From assembly GCA_902727985.1 (NCBI GenBank), contig CACVAY010000110.1:20767-84766 (forward strand): a DNA stretch of 64,000 bases, in the 5' to 3' direction. Under the pieces are notes generated by a model. That model saw nothing but the letters and a program-made list of their open reading frames with translations. It searched no databases and was not told the origin of the DNA. Source of the DNA: an uncultured Thiotrichaceae bacterium. Lineage in GTDB: Bacteria; Pseudomonadota; Gammaproteobacteria; Thiotrichales; Thiotrichaceae. Shown here in pieces: positions 47,394 through 56,949 of the stretch (the first letter of the stretch is position 1; each line of letters begins with the position of its first letter). The translations under genes were made by a program, and so were the position numbers.

Positions 47394-49585
47394 GAAACGT
47401 TATATTCCAAGTATTGCCAGTTGTGGTAACCATCATCTTGTTGGTGATTTCTATGACTTTGCTCGACATCTCAACAAATAATCCTGCAGAATCCAACCGT
47501 CTTGCGCCATGGATGGTGACACTGAATTTGATCACATTAACTATTTTGTTCTTGATGATTGTTTTCAATCTAGTGCGTGCATTACTTAAGTTACGTGCCA
47601 AAAAGACCGGCTCACGCTATACCTTGAAGTTGATGACTGCCTTTGCAGTATTGACGTTAACGCCAGTTTTAGTCGTTTCCTTTTTCTCCATGAACTTTCT
47701 TGGGGATCGTATCGATAGTTGGTACAACGTCTCAATCGAAAATGCTTTAGATGATTCAATAGAACTCTCCCAACGCTCCTTAAAAAAAGGTATGAGTTTA
47801 CATTTGCGTGATATTGAGTTGATGGCGAGTGAAATGTTCCAAAGAGATGAAAGTGAATACTCTTATTATCTAGAACAGAAACGTCGCGATATGAATGCTA
47901 AAGAGATGTTGTTGCTCGATTCAAAAAAGCGCGTGATTGCTTATAGTAGTGTTGAAAATGGTGATCTATTTCAGTATTTTCCACGACCAGGGATGTTTCC
48001 TATTGTTGAAAATCGTGGCTTTTATCTTGAATTAGAACCAGATGCTGATGAAGAGTTGTATTCACGTGTCGCGGTAACTATGCAAAAAGATCGCTGGAAT
48101 GAATCATACATTCTTACTGCAGTATTTCCCGTTACGCATCGGTTTACGGATTTGAGTAAAAGCGTGCAATCGGCGCGAGATGAATATGCATCCTTGAAAA
48201 TTCAGCGTAATAGCATTAAGTCAGGCTTTCGCTGGAGTCTATTTATTATCATGGTGTTGTCTGTATTATTTGCATTATGGGCGGCTTTCATTTACTCACA
48301 GCGCTTAACGAGTCCTATTCGTGGTTTGCTAGATGGAACATTGGCTGTTGCTTCTGGTGATCTGGAGAAGAAATTACCCGTATCAAGCAGTGATGACTTC
48401 AGCGCGCTTACGTGTGCATTTAACACAATGACTTCACGTTTATCGACTGCGCAACGGGAGAGTGAAACCAGTCGCCAGCAGGTACAATTTCAGCATGATT
48501 ATTTGAATATTGTATTAAACCATTTAACCTCTGGTGTTATGACATTTGATGACCAATTGGTCGTGCGCCGCTTGAATATGGCAGGTCAGCAGCTATTGGG
48601 CATACCTGGAAAGAATGCTGCTGACAAGAATATCACGGACTTGGTGGGTGATTCTGATACTCTTTTAGCTTTCATTAATGCGATTATGCCGCATCTGAAA
48701 AGTCAGGAAATTGAATGGAAGACAGAATTTCAAGCGCTTGAAGGAAATAAACGTCGAACCTTGGTTTGTCAAGGTACAACGCTTCCACAGCTATTAGATG
48801 GTTCCAAAGGAACCGTGCTGGTTTTTGATGATATTACTGATCTGATTCAGGCAGAACACGATGCGGCATGGGCTGAAGTCGCTCAGCGCTTAGCACATGA
48901 AATCAAGAACCCGCTGACCCCCATCCAGCTTTCCACAGAGCGTATTCAGCATCGCTTAAAACCCCAATTAGATAAGCAATCAGCTGACTTGTTGGATCGT
49001 ATGAGTTCAACCATTATTCAACAAGTTGAAGCGATGAAAACTATGGTGAATGCGTTCAGTGAATATGCGCGAACTCCTTCTCTGCAATTGCAAATTATGG
49101 ATCTGAATAAATTAATTCGCGATGTTTTAATTTTATATCAAGATAACCAACAGGGCGTTAAGATTATTTGTGAATTGGATACGAAGACTCCATATACCGC
49201 CATTGATGTTCATCGTATGCGCCAAGTATTGGTGAACTTGGTAAAAAATGCACTAGAGGCTCTTGAAAATTCAGAAAGTAGTAGAGAGTTGAAAATCTCG
49301 ACTTCTCTTAATGAAGTAGATGAAATTGTGTTACGTTTTGAAGATAATGGTGCAGGTATTGATGAAAAACTGTTACCCAATCTCTTTGAGCCCTATATTA
49401 GCAGCAAAACGAAAGGCTCAGGCTTGGGCTTGGCTATCGTAAAGAAGATTATCGAAGAGCACTCCGGCAATATTGTCGCAACCAATAAGGAAACAGGAGG
49501 AGCAATATTTACTATCCTTCTTCCTGTAACCAGCATAACCAAAGACCCACCAGCAAAAAGTAAAGACCAACAGGAGCAGGTATGA
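47378..49585 (+). CDS. ntrY: NtrY-type sensor histidine kinase
   Basis: Membrane kinase of the NtrY/NtrX pair, linked in other bacteria to nitrogen or redox control. The 735-aa protein has membrane helices at about 8-28, 45-68, 85-105 and 286-306, with a periplasmic domain (106-285) between the last two. HAMP (about 303-357), PAS (375-480), an H-box with H507 (RLAHEIKNPLTPIQLS) and an ATPase domain with NLVKNALEAL, EDNGAGID and GSGLGLAIVKKI follow. It starts at GTG 47378 after GTGAGGG. The last 4 bases overlap ntrX. Confidence 0.92.
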   Translation: MVLTVRNVIFQVLPVVVTIILLVISMTLLDISTNNPAESNRLAPWMVTLNLITLTILFLMIVFNLVRALLKLRAKKTGSRYTLKLMTAFAVLTLTPVLVVSFFSMNFLGDRIDSWYNVSIENALDDSIELSQRSLKKGMSLHLRDIELMASEMFQRDESEYSYYLEQKRRDMNAKEMLLLDSKKRVIAYSSVENGDLFQYFPRPGMFPIVENRGFYLELEPDADEELYSRVAVTMQKDRWNESYILTAVFPVTHRFTDLSKSVQSARDEYASLKIQRNSIKSGFRWSLFIIMVLSVLFALWAAFIYSQRLTSPIRGLLDGTLAVASGDLEKKLPVSSSDDFSALTCAFNTMTSRLSTAQRESETSRQQVQFQHDYLNIVLNHLTSGVMTFDDQLVVRRLNMAGQQLLGIPGKNAADKNITDLVGDSDTLLAFINAIMPHLKSQEIEWKTEFQALEGNKRRTLVCQGTTLPQLLDGSKGTVLVFDDITDLIQAEHDAAWAEVAQRLAHEIKNPLTPIQLSTERIQHRLKPQLDKQSADLLDRMSSTIIQQVEAMKTMVNAFSEYARTPSLQLQIMDLNKLIRDVLILYQDNQQGVKIICELDTKTPYTAIDVHRMRQVLVNLVKNALEALENSESSRELKISTSLNEVDEIVLRFEDNGAGIDEKLLPNLFEPYISSKTKGSGLGLAIVKKIIEEHSGNIVATNKETGGAIFTILLPVTSITKDPPAKSKDQQEQV

Positions 49586-50961
49586 CCGCAGAATATATCC
49601 TCATTGTCGATGATGAACCAGATATTCGATCGTTAGTAAGTGAGATCCTAGAGGATGAGGGATATCAGGTTGACTCAGCAGAGAATGCGGCAGAAGCACG
49701 TCTTAAGTGGAGTAAACGTAAGCCCGACCTTGTGTTATTAGATATATGGATGCCTGATGAAGATGGTATTTCACTGCTGAAATCTCTGAAAGAGTCTGGA
49801 GGCTTGTGCTGTCCAGTGATCATGATGTCAGGGCATGCGACGATTGAAACCGCTGTTGAAGCCACGCGTCTTGGGGCTTATGATTTCATCGAAAAGCCGC
49901 TATCGATGGCAAAAATGTTGTTAACCATCGAGAACGGTTTACGTACTGGCAAACTGGAGCATGAGAACAAAGATTTGCGTGAGCAAGTGTCCGTAGCTTC
50001 AAACCTTGTTGGTAATAGTACTACGATGACACAACTTCGGTCTCAGGCAGAGCGGATTGCTGAACATCTGAAAACGATTCTCTTGCTTGGACAGCAAGGA
50101 ACTGGAAAAGAAGTACTCGCACGTTATATCCATAAGAAGAGTCCGTTTCAAAGCGTTTCCTTTGTCAAAGTACCGGTGAGCACTGCTAATGATGCAACTA
50201 TGTCAGAAAAGCTCTTTGGTAAGGAAAATGCAGATGGAACCATTAATTTTGGTGTGTTTGATGATGCAGGGCGCGGTATTGTCTACCTCAGCGATGTCTA
50301 TGCTTTAGATGCTGAAACGCAAGAACGTTTATTGAATAGTCTTAAACAAGGTGTCTACACTCGGGTAAATGGCACAACGCCTATTGATCTACAGTCTAAG
50401 ATTATTGTAGCCAGTATCAGTGATCTACGAGATGATGTGGAAGCAGGAAAGTTTAGCCAAGAACTCTATTATCTGTTGAGTGCAATCACTCTGGAAATTC
50501 CGCCACTTAAAGATCATTCTGAGGACATTCCTGAATTGCTCAGTTATTACGTTGATCTGTTTACTGAACAAGATGGTCTCCCTTACCGTCGATTCTCCGT
50601 AGCAGCGCAAAATCATTTACGTAATCATGCATGGCTTGGAAATGTGCGGGAGCTAAGAAATCTGGTGCAGCGTTTATTGATTCTTGGCTCGGATATCGAA
50701 ATATCGGTGGAAGAGGCTGAAGAGGCATTGGGTGCTAATATTCCCGTTTTTGATGAAGGACTAGGCTCATTTCCACAAAGTACCTATGAGTTGCCATTGC
50801 GACAAGCGCGTGAACAGTTTGAGCATGATTACATTAGTTGGCATCTTACACAAACCAAAGGCAATGTCAGCCGCATGGCAGAACGTGTAAAAATGGAGCG
50901 CACACACTTGTATCGAAAAATGCATTCACTGAATATAGACCCTAAGAAATTTTCCAAATAA
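49582..50961 (+). CDS. ntrX: NtrX-type response regulator with degenerate AAA+ domain
   Basis: Response regulator paired with NtrY. The 459-aa protein has an intact receiver (D54 in VLLDIWMPDEDG) and an AAA+-like domain. Walker A is present (GQQGTGKE, near 170). The sigma-54 contact loop GAFTGA is absent, the Walker B aspartate-glutamate reads SD in VYLSDVY, and the usual YYRLN arginine is leucine in YYLLS. The Fis-type HTH is intact (KGNVSRMAERVKMERTHLYRKM). It may thus act as a sigma-54-independent DNA-binding regulator. Other NtrX proteins are reported to lack GAFTGA. queC follows after 6 bases. Confidence 0.9.
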   Translation: MTAEYILIVDDEPDIRSLVSEILEDEGYQVDSAENAAEARLKWSKRKPDLVLLDIWMPDEDGISLLKSLKESGGLCCPVIMMSGHATIETAVEATRLGAYDFIEKPLSMAKMLLTIENGLRTGKLEHENKDLREQVSVASNLVGNSTTMTQLRSQAERIAEHLKTILLLGQQGTGKEVLARYIHKKSPFQSVSFVKVPVSTANDATMSEKLFGKENADGTINFGVFDDAGRGIVYLSDVYALDAETQERLLNSLKQGVYTRVNGTTPIDLQSKIIVASISDLRDDVEAGKFSQELYYLLSAITLEIPPLKDHSEDIPELLSYYVDLFTEQDGLPYRRFSVAAQNHLRNHAWLGNVRELRNLVQRLLILGSDIEISVEEAEEALGANIPVFDEGLGSFPQSTYELPLRQAREQFEHDYISWHLTQTKGNVSRMAERVKMERTHLYRKMHSLNIDPKKFSK

Positions 50962-50967
50962 GCATCA

Positions 50968-51669
50968 ATGAATCAACAAAACACAGAGAAACCAGCTGTC
51001 ATACTTCTGTCCGGCGGCATGGACTCGGCAACAGTATTAGCGATTGCCAAACAACAAAACTACCAATGCTACGCCCTAAGCTTCCGATATGGACAACGGC
51101 ATAGCGCAGAATTAGTAGCAGCCAAAAAGTTGGCGTTATCGATGGGAGTAGAACGCCACGAGATTATTGATCTGGATTTAACCCGGTTTGGTGGCTCAGC
51201 CTTAACAGATGACAATATTGATGTGCCGAAAACAGAGTCAGAAGGTATTCCTGTTACTTATGTACCTGCGAGAAATACGGTTTTTCTCTCTATTGCTTTA
51301 GGTTGGGCCGAAGTGCTCAATGCTCAAGATATTTTTATCGGAGTGAATGCTGTGGATTACTCAGGCTATCCAGACTGTCGACCTGAATTTATTCGGTCTT
51401 TTCAGGAGACGGCAAATTTAGCGACTCGTAAAGGTGTTGAAGGTGAGCCTTTTATCATCCATACCCCACTGATTGATCTCACTAAAGCTGACATAATACG
51501 TCAAGGTGTGGAGCTCGGTATTGATTATACAAAGACGATCACTTGCTACAACGCAAATGCAAATGGGGAAGCTTGTGGAGAATGCGATGCTTGCCGTTTA
51601 AGACAACAGGGTTTCACTGAAGCAGGGGTTGAAGACCAAACTATTTACGCTGCGAAAAACAGCGAATAA
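50968..51669 (+). CDS. queC: 7-cyano-7-deazaguanine (preQ0) synthase QueC
   Basis: Converts 7-carboxy-7-deazaguanine to preQ0 with ATP and ammonia in queuosine synthesis. The 233-aa protein has the PP-loop [25 protein letters not shown] and the zinc-binding four-cysteine set in [21 protein letters not shown]. It seems co-transcribed with ntrYX. queD, another enzyme of the pathway, is at 57.8 kb. Confidence 0.95.
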   Translation: MNQQNTEKPAVILLSGGMDSATVLAIAKQQNYQCYALSFRYGQRHSAELVAAKKLALSMGVERHEIIDLDLTRFGGSALTDDNIDVPKTESEGIPVTYVPARNTVFLSIALGWAEVLNAQDIFIGVNAVDYSGYPDCRPEFIRSFQETANLATRKGVEGEPFIIHTPLIDLTKADIIRQGVELGIDYTKTITCYNANANGEACGECDACRLRQQGFTEAGVEDQTIYAAKNSE

Positions 51670-51698
51670 TAGAAAAGCAAAAAAACATGCAAAAAGGC

Positions 51699-51726
51699 TT
51701 GAAAGGCCAAAACTCTCATGTATAAT
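51699..51726 (+). promoter_or_regulatory. Sigma-70 promoter of the tRNA-Lys gene
   Basis: TTGAAA at 51699-51704 and a perfect TATAAT at 51721-51726 are 16 bases apart. The tRNA starts 14 bases after the -10 box, so a short 5' leader is expected. Confidence 0.85.
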
Positions 51727-51739
51727 CTCGCTCTCTTTC

Positions 51740-51815
51740 GGGCCGTTAGCTCAGCCGGTAGAGCAGTTGACTTTTAATCAATTGGTCGAGCGTTCGAATC
51801 GCTCACGGCCCACCA
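51740..51815 (+). tRNA. tRNA-Lys (anticodon TTT)
   Basis: A complete 76-base cloverleaf with encoded CCA. The acceptor stem GGGCCGT pairs with ACGGCCC. The D-arm has TAGCTCAGCCGGTAGAGC, the anticodon loop ACTTTTAAT reads lysine codons AAA/AAG, and the T-loop is TTCGAAT. It has its own promoter and terminator and is a single-gene unit. Confidence 0.97.
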
Positions 51816-51824
51816 TATTCGAAT

Positions 51825-51860
51825 AAAAAAGCCTGAATGTTATGTTCAGGCTTTTTTGTT
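51825..51860 (+). terminator. Rho-independent terminator of tRNA-Lys
   Basis: AAAAAAGCCTGAA and TTCAGGCTTTTTT form a 13-bp perfect stem with a 7-base loop, ending in a T run, 10 bases after the tRNA. Confidence 0.92.
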
Positions 51861-52171
51861 TCTGGTCTGTGTCAAATTCTCGCCATTCAGTTTCTAAGAT
51901 GGGATGCGCCATTAAAATGATATTTACAGACAGCAGCCCTAGTGCGAGTTAAGTACTGCCAATAGTCGGGAAAGTGAAGCAGCACATAATTATGTGTTAA
52001 TATCAGCGATAGCTGGTAGCATCAACGTACTGCATTATCAAAAATTATAAGAAAGGCTTGTAGTAACTAGCATTCTGCTTATCCAACACGACTGTGTGTG
52101 ATAATTTTATCTTTGGTAATAGATAAATCAATAATAAGCATTCAGCCTAACCATTTAGTATATTAAAGATC
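51861..52171. other. Intergenic stretch before tonB, no gene seen
   Basis: In relatives gshB often lies just before tonB-yqgE, but no trace of it is visible here. The region is AT-rich with no open frame of note. It must hold the promoter for the tonB-to-pyrC' operon; I could not pick one with confidence, and no Fur-box-like palindrome was seen. Confidence 0.45.
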
Positions 52172-53077
52172 ATGTCGACTTCTTTTTACGATTCATTACA
52201 AGAAAGCACATTAGCGAAAACGATGCCTCAGTCTATCTTTTTCCATGCGCTACTCATATTTGGTATAGGTTTTGGTATACACAATACAACAAAAATAAAG
52301 GACGCAACATTGTTGGATATCACGATTGTGAATATGCATTCCGACAAAGCACCTGAAGAAGCAGAACTGATTGCTCAGGTAAATCAAGATGCTAGTGGTG
52401 ATACAAATATTAAAAATCGCCCTACGAGTATGATGGCTTCTAAGTCGTTAAATGCACCTAATGAATTGTCACCTCTAGCATCTGAAAAGTCTTCTCCAAA
52501 TACTCCTCCGGTGCTTAATATTGCAGTATTGACGACGAAGGGTGAGACTTTTAAGCGTGCGCCTAAAGTTGAGGAGCAACCTCAAGAACAAGATCCTACT
52601 CAGAAGGCTGAAGAAAATGCTGATAAAGCTGCTGAGGAAAAACAATTAGCGAGTGAAGTTGCCGAGCGTGAAGCGAACTATGCTAAAATGCCTCGGAAGC
52701 TTTATCTCACCTCTGTTAGTGCGAGAAATGCTATTGAAGCCGAGTATATTGATAGCTGGGCAAAGAAAATAGAACGTATTGGCACGACTAATTTCCCAGT
52801 TGAGGCTATTAGGTATAAGAAAAGTGGTCAATTGATAGTAGAAGTGACGCTTGATCATCATGGAAGTGTTGTCAGCTCAAGAGTCAAGAAAAGCTCAAAG
52901 TCTCGTATCTTGGATAATGGTGCATTGAGAATTATCAAGATTGCGGGAGACCCAAGTTATCTGCCGTTACCAAAGACGGTTCGTGAAAAATTTGATCAGT
53001 TGGTTATTACGCGTACGTTTATTTTTGATGCTGGAACTCCCTCTAATGGTAATGTCCATAAACTAACCACACAATAA
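52172..53077 (+). CDS. TonB family energy-transducer-like protein
   Basis: A 301-aa protein with a single N-terminal membrane helix (about 21-38), a long flexible periplasmic linker rich in E, P, Q and K (60-170), and a C-terminal TonB-like domain (about 195-300). That domain contains FPVEAIRYKKSGQLIVEVTLDHHGSV. The position directly before yqgE-ruvX-pyrRBC is conserved in gammaproteobacteria; these TonB-like proteins lack exbBD partners nearby, as here. It probably spans the periplasm and may power an outer-membrane receptor, or serve motility as in some Pseudomonas proteins. Confidence 0.85.
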   Translation: MSTSFYDSLQESTLAKTMPQSIFFHALLIFGIGFGIHNTTKIKDATLLDITIVNMHSDKAPEEAELIAQVNQDASGDTNIKNRPTSMMASKSLNAPNELSPLASEKSSPNTPPVLNIAVLTTKGETFKRAPKVEEQPQEQDPTQKAEENADKAAEEKQLASEVAEREANYAKMPRKLYLTSVSARNAIEAEYIDSWAKKIERIGTTNFPVEAIRYKKSGQLIVEVTLDHHGSVVSSRVKKSSKSRILDNGALRIIKIAGDPSYLPLPKTVREKFDQLVITRTFIFDAGTPSNGNVHKLTTQ

Positions 53078-53080
53078 ATT

Positions 53081-53647
53081 ATGCCTGCAACTAATTTGCA
53101 ACTTCAAAATCAATTACTGATTGCCATGCCTGGTATGAGGGATTCGCGGTTTTCAAAATCGGTGTCTGTGATTGCCAGACATACCAATGATGGTTGCCTT
53201 GGTTTGGTTATCAATCAACGAACTCAGACTTCACTTGCTGATTTATTTGAGCATCTAAATATTGAATCAGATGATGAGTTTTTTGAAACAGTTCAGGTGT
53301 TTAATGGTGGTCCTGTCCAGCCTGAGCAGGGCTTTGTGTTGCACAATACCGATCAGGAATGGGAAAGTACCTTGAACATTACCAGTGATTTGTCGGTAAC
53401 AACTTCGCGAGATATTCTTGATGATATTGCGCGTCATGAAGGCCCAGAAAAATACATGGTTTGCTTAGGCTGTGCGAGTTGGGAAGCGGGTCAAATTGAG
53501 CGTGAATTGCTCGAAAACACATGGCTAACATGCAAAACCGATGCTGCTCTTATCTTTGATGCTCCTTTAGAGACTCGTTGGCATGCTGCTTCCCAGTTAT
53601 TAGGTATTGATGTGAGATTGATGTCTGGTACGTCGGGCCATGCTTAA
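53081..53647 (+). CDS. yqgE: YqgE/AlgH family protein (UPF0301)
   Basis: A 188-aa conserved cytosolic protein, called AlgH in Pseudomonas. Hallmarks include LLIAMPGMRDSRFSKSV, GCLGLVINQRT, VFNGGPVQPEQGFVLH and GCASWEAGQIERELLENTW. The biochemical role is not settled. It begins 3 bases after the tonB-like gene and ends immediately before the ruvX ATG, a widely conserved order. Confidence 0.94.
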   Translation: MPATNLQLQNQLLIAMPGMRDSRFSKSVSVIARHTNDGCLGLVINQRTQTSLADLFEHLNIESDDEFFETVQVFNGGPVQPEQGFVLHNTDQEWESTLNITSDLSVTTSRDILDDIARHEGPEKYMVCLGCASWEAGQIERELLENTWLTCKTDAALIFDAPLETRWHAASQLLGIDVRLMSGTSGHA

Positions 53648-54070
53648 ATGAAAGTCCTTGGTTTTGACTACGGCTTAAGTCGTATTGGTGTCGCTTTAGG
53701 CAATACTGAAACATCAATGGCTACCCCGCTTTGTGCATTTAATAGAAAAAACCAACAGCCTCCCTGGGAAGCAATCGAAGCCCTGATACAAGAGTGGAGA
53801 CCTAATCGCTTAGTTGTCGGGCAACCTCTTTATAACGATGGTACGAAGAGTGAATTTACTGAGCAAGCAGAGAAGTTTGGGCGTCAATTATCAGGGCGTT
53901 TTTCCCTAGACGTTGATATGGTATCCGAGCAATTAAGTTCTTTGGAAGCTGAACAGCGTTTAAAGTCATCTCGCCAAGCCGGCCGTAAGAAACCCATTAA
54001 GAAAGAAGAGATAGATAAACTTGCAGCAGCAATCATTGTTGAAAGCTGGTTAGCGAGACAAGGATTATGA
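53648..54070 (+). CDS. ruvX: Putative Holliday-junction resolvase / pre-16S rRNA nuclease
   Basis: RNase H-fold nuclease (YqgF/RuvX), shown in E. coli to help finish the 5' end of 16S rRNA and proposed as a junction resolvase. The 140-aa protein has the catalytic aspartate in LGFDYGLSRIGVALGN, then VVGQPLYNDGTKSE, VSEQLSS and the last acidic site in EEIDKLAAAIIVESWL. It overlaps pyrR by 4 bases (ATGA). Confidence 0.94.
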   Translation: MKVLGFDYGLSRIGVALGNTETSMATPLCAFNRKNQQPPWEAIEALIQEWRPNRLVVGQPLYNDGTKSEFTEQAEKFGRQLSGRFSLDVDMVSEQLSSLEAEQRLKSSRQAGRKKPIKKEEIDKLAAAIIVESWLARQGL

Positions 54071-54576
54071 CAGATCAAAGTATGAATATTCCCGCAGCAT
54101 TAGCGGCGATGGTAGACGACATTAGAGCCCTGATGGCCGAAAAAAACATCGAAACTCCTTTAATTGTTGGAATTCACACAGGCGGAGTGTGGATTGCCAA
54201 TGCGTTGCGAGAACGCTTGGGTATATCGGAAAGCCTTGGTGAACTTAACATCAATTTTTATCGTGATGATTTCACGCGAAATGGCTTGCATCCACAAATA
54301 CAACCCTCCAAACTACCGCTATCCATTGAAGATCGACACATACTTTTGGTGGATGATGTTTTATTTACGGGCAGAACTGTGCGTGCGGCTATGAATGAAA
54401 TTTTTGATTATGGTCGACCAGCAAGTATTACTCTTGCGGTGTTATTTGAGCGTGAAGGAAGAGAGTTGCCTGTTTTTGCCGAAGTGTCTGGCATTAAACA
54501 AACACTAGGAAAGAAGCAGTACATAGACATTTCAGGTCCTGAACCGTTGGAGTTAACCATACGAAACAAAGCATGA
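54067..54576 (+). CDS. pyrR: PyrR: pyrimidine regulator / uracil phosphoribosyltransferase
   Basis: PRPP-binding protein of 169 aa with the PRTase signature [17 protein letters not shown] and the family motif [10 protein letters not shown]. In Gram-positives PyrR regulates pyr mRNA by attenuation; in gammaproteobacteria the role is less clear and the enzyme may mainly salvage uracil. No attenuator is possible right in front of it because it overlaps ruvX by 4 bases. pyrB follows with another ATGA overlap. Confidence 0.92.
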   Translation: MTDQSMNIPAALAAMVDDIRALMAEKNIETPLIVGIHTGGVWIANALRERLGISESLGELNINFYRDDFTRNGLHPQIQPSKLPLSIEDRHILLVDDVLFTGRTVRAAMNEIFDYGRPASITLAVLFEREGRELPVFAEVSGIKQTLGKKQYIDISGPEPLELTIRNKA

Positions 54577-55571
54577 GTCATCAATTCTTAAGCCCTGGCC
54601 CACTACCTGCAAGTCTTCAACTCACACCTGAAGGCCAACTAAAACACTTCCTAACAATAGAAGGCATTCCACCGTTGTTACTCGAGGCTATCCTAGATCG
54701 AGCAGAACAGTTTATCGACATACCATCAAAAAAACAGCGCAAAGCCCCTCTTCTCAGAGGTAAGACGGTAGTTAATCTCTTTTTTGAAAACTCCACACGA
54801 ACTCGAACAACCTTTGAATTAGCCGCCCAGCGTTTGTCGGCAGATATTATCAATCTGGATATTCGAACATCTGCGACAGCTAAGGGAGAGAGCCTGCTAG
54901 ATACTATACGTAACCTTGAAGCGATGGATGTTGATATGTTTGTTATTAGACATCAACACAGTGGCGCAGCGCATTTCTTAGCACGTTATTGCTCCCCAGA
55001 AATTAGTGTTATCAACGCGGGGGATGGTAATCATTCACATCCGACACAAGCCATGCTTGATATGCTTACGATCCGTCAGTATAAAAAAGAATTTCCCCCC
55101 TTGAAAGTTGCTATTGTCGGGGATATTCGTCATTCAAGGGTCGCGCGTTCACAGATTCATGCCTTAAATACTTTGTGTGCTGGGGAAGTTCGTGTCATTG
55201 GCCCACGCACATTAATCCCTGCAGGGATAGAAAAGATGGGAGTGAATGTCTTTCATGATCTAGATGAAGGTTTGGACGATGTAGATGTTGTGATTATGTT
55301 GCGACTGCAAAATGAACGAATGGAAACTGCATTACTTCCCTCAGCGCATGAATATTACAAGCGCTATGGTTTGACGCAGGATGCACTTAAATGCGCTAAA
55401 TCCGATGCAATAGTTATGCACCCCGGCCCAGCTAATCGTGGTGTAGAAATCGATTCAGAGGTTGCTGATGGCTCGCAGTCGGTAATCATGCAACAAGTGA
55501 CTAATGGTATTGCTGTTCGTATGGCAATCATGTCAATGGTGATTGCTTCACAAGCAGAGCTTCACTCATGA
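54573..55571 (+). CDS. pyrB: Aspartate carbamoyltransferase catalytic subunit
   Basis: Joins carbamoyl phosphate and aspartate in de novo pyrimidine synthesis. The 332-aa protein has the carbamoyl-phosphate motif [16 protein letters not shown], the flexible-loop lysine in TSATAKGES, the [11 protein letters not shown] segment and [12 protein letters not shown]. An N-terminal extension of about 20 residues is typical of the class that assembles with PyrC' in a large complex. No pyrI regulatory gene is present. It overlaps both neighbours as ATGA. Confidence 0.95.
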   Translation: MSHQFLSPGPLPASLQLTPEGQLKHFLTIEGIPPLLLEAILDRAEQFIDIPSKKQRKAPLLRGKTVVNLFFENSTRTRTTFELAAQRLSADIINLDIRTSATAKGESLLDTIRNLEAMDVDMFVIRHQHSGAAHFLARYCSPEISVINAGDGNHSHPTQAMLDMLTIRQYKKEFPPLKVAIVGDIRHSRVARSQIHALNTLCAGEVRVIGPRTLIPAGIEKMGVNVFHDLDEGLDDVDVVIMLRLQNERMETALLPSAHEYYKRYGLTQDALKCAKSDAIVMHPGPANRGVEIDSEVADGSQSVIMQQVTNGIAVRMAIMSMVIASQAELHS

Positions 55572-56848
55572 AAAGAAAAGCAATCATCAATGCACATGTC
55601 ATAGACCCTGTTCTAGGTTTGGATGGTGTCAGCAATATTTATATTAAGGGCAAGAATATTGAGCATGTTGGAGAACAAGCCCCAGAGAAATTCACTGCTG
55701 ATATAACGGTTGATGCAAATGGTTTGTATGCATTTCCCGGTATAACTGATTTAGCGGTCTATTTGAGAGAGCCAGGCCAAGAGCGTAAAGGCACTATCGA
55801 AAGTGAACTGGAAGCTGCTGTTAGTGCTGGTGTGACAAGTGTGGTTTGTATGCCAGAACCTGCCTGCCCCATTGATAATATGCCAATGGTCAATTTGATG
55901 CGTAAACGGATCAAAGCAGAAAAAAAAGCACGTGGGATCTTTATTGGGGCAGCCACACAGGAACTAAAAGGTAAAAAGTTAACGAATATGGGGGGGCTTA
56001 AGTTTGCCCAATGCGTTGGAGTTAGCAATCAGCGTGAGCCGTTCCAAGATATGCGTTCGTTACGATTAGCTATTGAATATGCGGCTACCTTTAATTTACC
56101 CTTGTATTTTCACCCTATTGACCCTGCATTGAGTCCAGAAGGTGGCGTTCATGAGGGAGCAATTGCTACTCGTATGGGGTTACCCGCTATTCCAGCTGCT
56201 GCTGAAATGACGATGATTGCAAGTATTCTAGCGTTGCTAGAGGAGTTACAAACACCTGTACATTTATGTCGAATTTCTGCTGCATCAAGTGTTGACCTTA
56301 TTCGACGAGCAAAAGGACGAGGTTTGCCAGTGACAGCAGATGTTGCTGCACATCAGTTATTCCTTACCGATATGGATATCAGTGATTACAACCCCCTCTG
56401 CCACGTGCAACCTCCTTTAAGAGGTGAGCGAGATAAAGAGGCGTTAAGAGCTGGTTTAGTAGATGGAACCATTGATGCTATTTGTTCAGACCATCAACCT
56501 CATGATATTGATGCTAAGTTGGCCCCGTTTCAACAAACAGAACCTGGAATTTCAGGCATTGAAACATTGTTGCCACTGACGATGCGTTTGGTAGAAGAGG
56601 GTGTACTTACACGATTACAAGCCATTCAGCTGCTATCAACCAACCCTGCAAACATAACAAACCGTAGTCGAGGTAGTTTGAAGAAAGGAAGTTCTGCAGA
56701 TATTGTTTTATATGATCCTAATGAAACGTGGGAAGTTGACGTAGAGCAGCTGAGCAGCAAAGGTAAGAACACCCCTTTCCAAGGTTGGAGTTTTACAGGT
56801 CAGGTTGAAAAGACTTATGTTAAAGGAAAGCAGGTTTTTAACAGATAA
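55568..56848 (+). CDS. pyrC': Dihydroorotase-like PyrC', probably inactive
   Basis: Homologue of dihydroorotase, 426 aa, paired with pyrB. Several metal-binding residues of active enzymes are missing: the HxH after PGxxD reads AVY (A63, Y65 in [11 protein letters not shown]). The LCHxS histidine is arginine in [16 protein letters not shown] and the overall frame are kept. In Pseudomonas, similar PyrC' is inactive and holds the PyrB dodecamer together, so a structural role is likely. A separate active PyrC should exist elsewhere. Confidence 0.9.
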   Translation: MKRKAIINAHVIDPVLGLDGVSNIYIKGKNIEHVGEQAPEKFTADITVDANGLYAFPGITDLAVYLREPGQERKGTIESELEAAVSAGVTSVVCMPEPACPIDNMPMVNLMRKRIKAEKKARGIFIGAATQELKGKKLTNMGGLKFAQCVGVSNQREPFQDMRSLRLAIEYAATFNLPLYFHPIDPALSPEGGVHEGAIATRMGLPAIPAAAEMTMIASILALLEELQTPVHLCRISAASSVDLIRRAKGRGLPVTADVAAHQLFLTDMDISDYNPLCHVQPPLRGERDKEALRAGLVDGTIDAICSDHQPHDIDAKLAPFQQTEPGISGIETLLPLTMRLVEEGVLTRLQAIQLLSTNPANITNRSRGSLKKGSSADIVLYDPNETWEVDVEQLSSKGKNTPFQGWSFTGQVEKTYVKGKQVFNR

Positions 56849-56888
56849 AAACGAAGGCTAGACTATCAGGTAAATTGTCTCCACTCAT

Positions 56889-56926
56889 AAAAAAAGGCGA
56901 CTTCTGATCCAGAGGTCGCCTTTTTT
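56889..56926 (+). terminator. Rho-independent terminator of the tonB-pyrC' operon
   Basis: GGCGACTTCTG and CAGAGGTCGCC pair over 11 positions with one G-T wobble and a 3-base loop, flanked by A and T runs. It lies 41 bases after pyrC' and also 24 bases from the convergent DoxX gene, so it may work in both directions. Confidence 0.9.
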
Positions 56927-56949
56927 GTTTCTACTTAAAAAGCGCTTTT

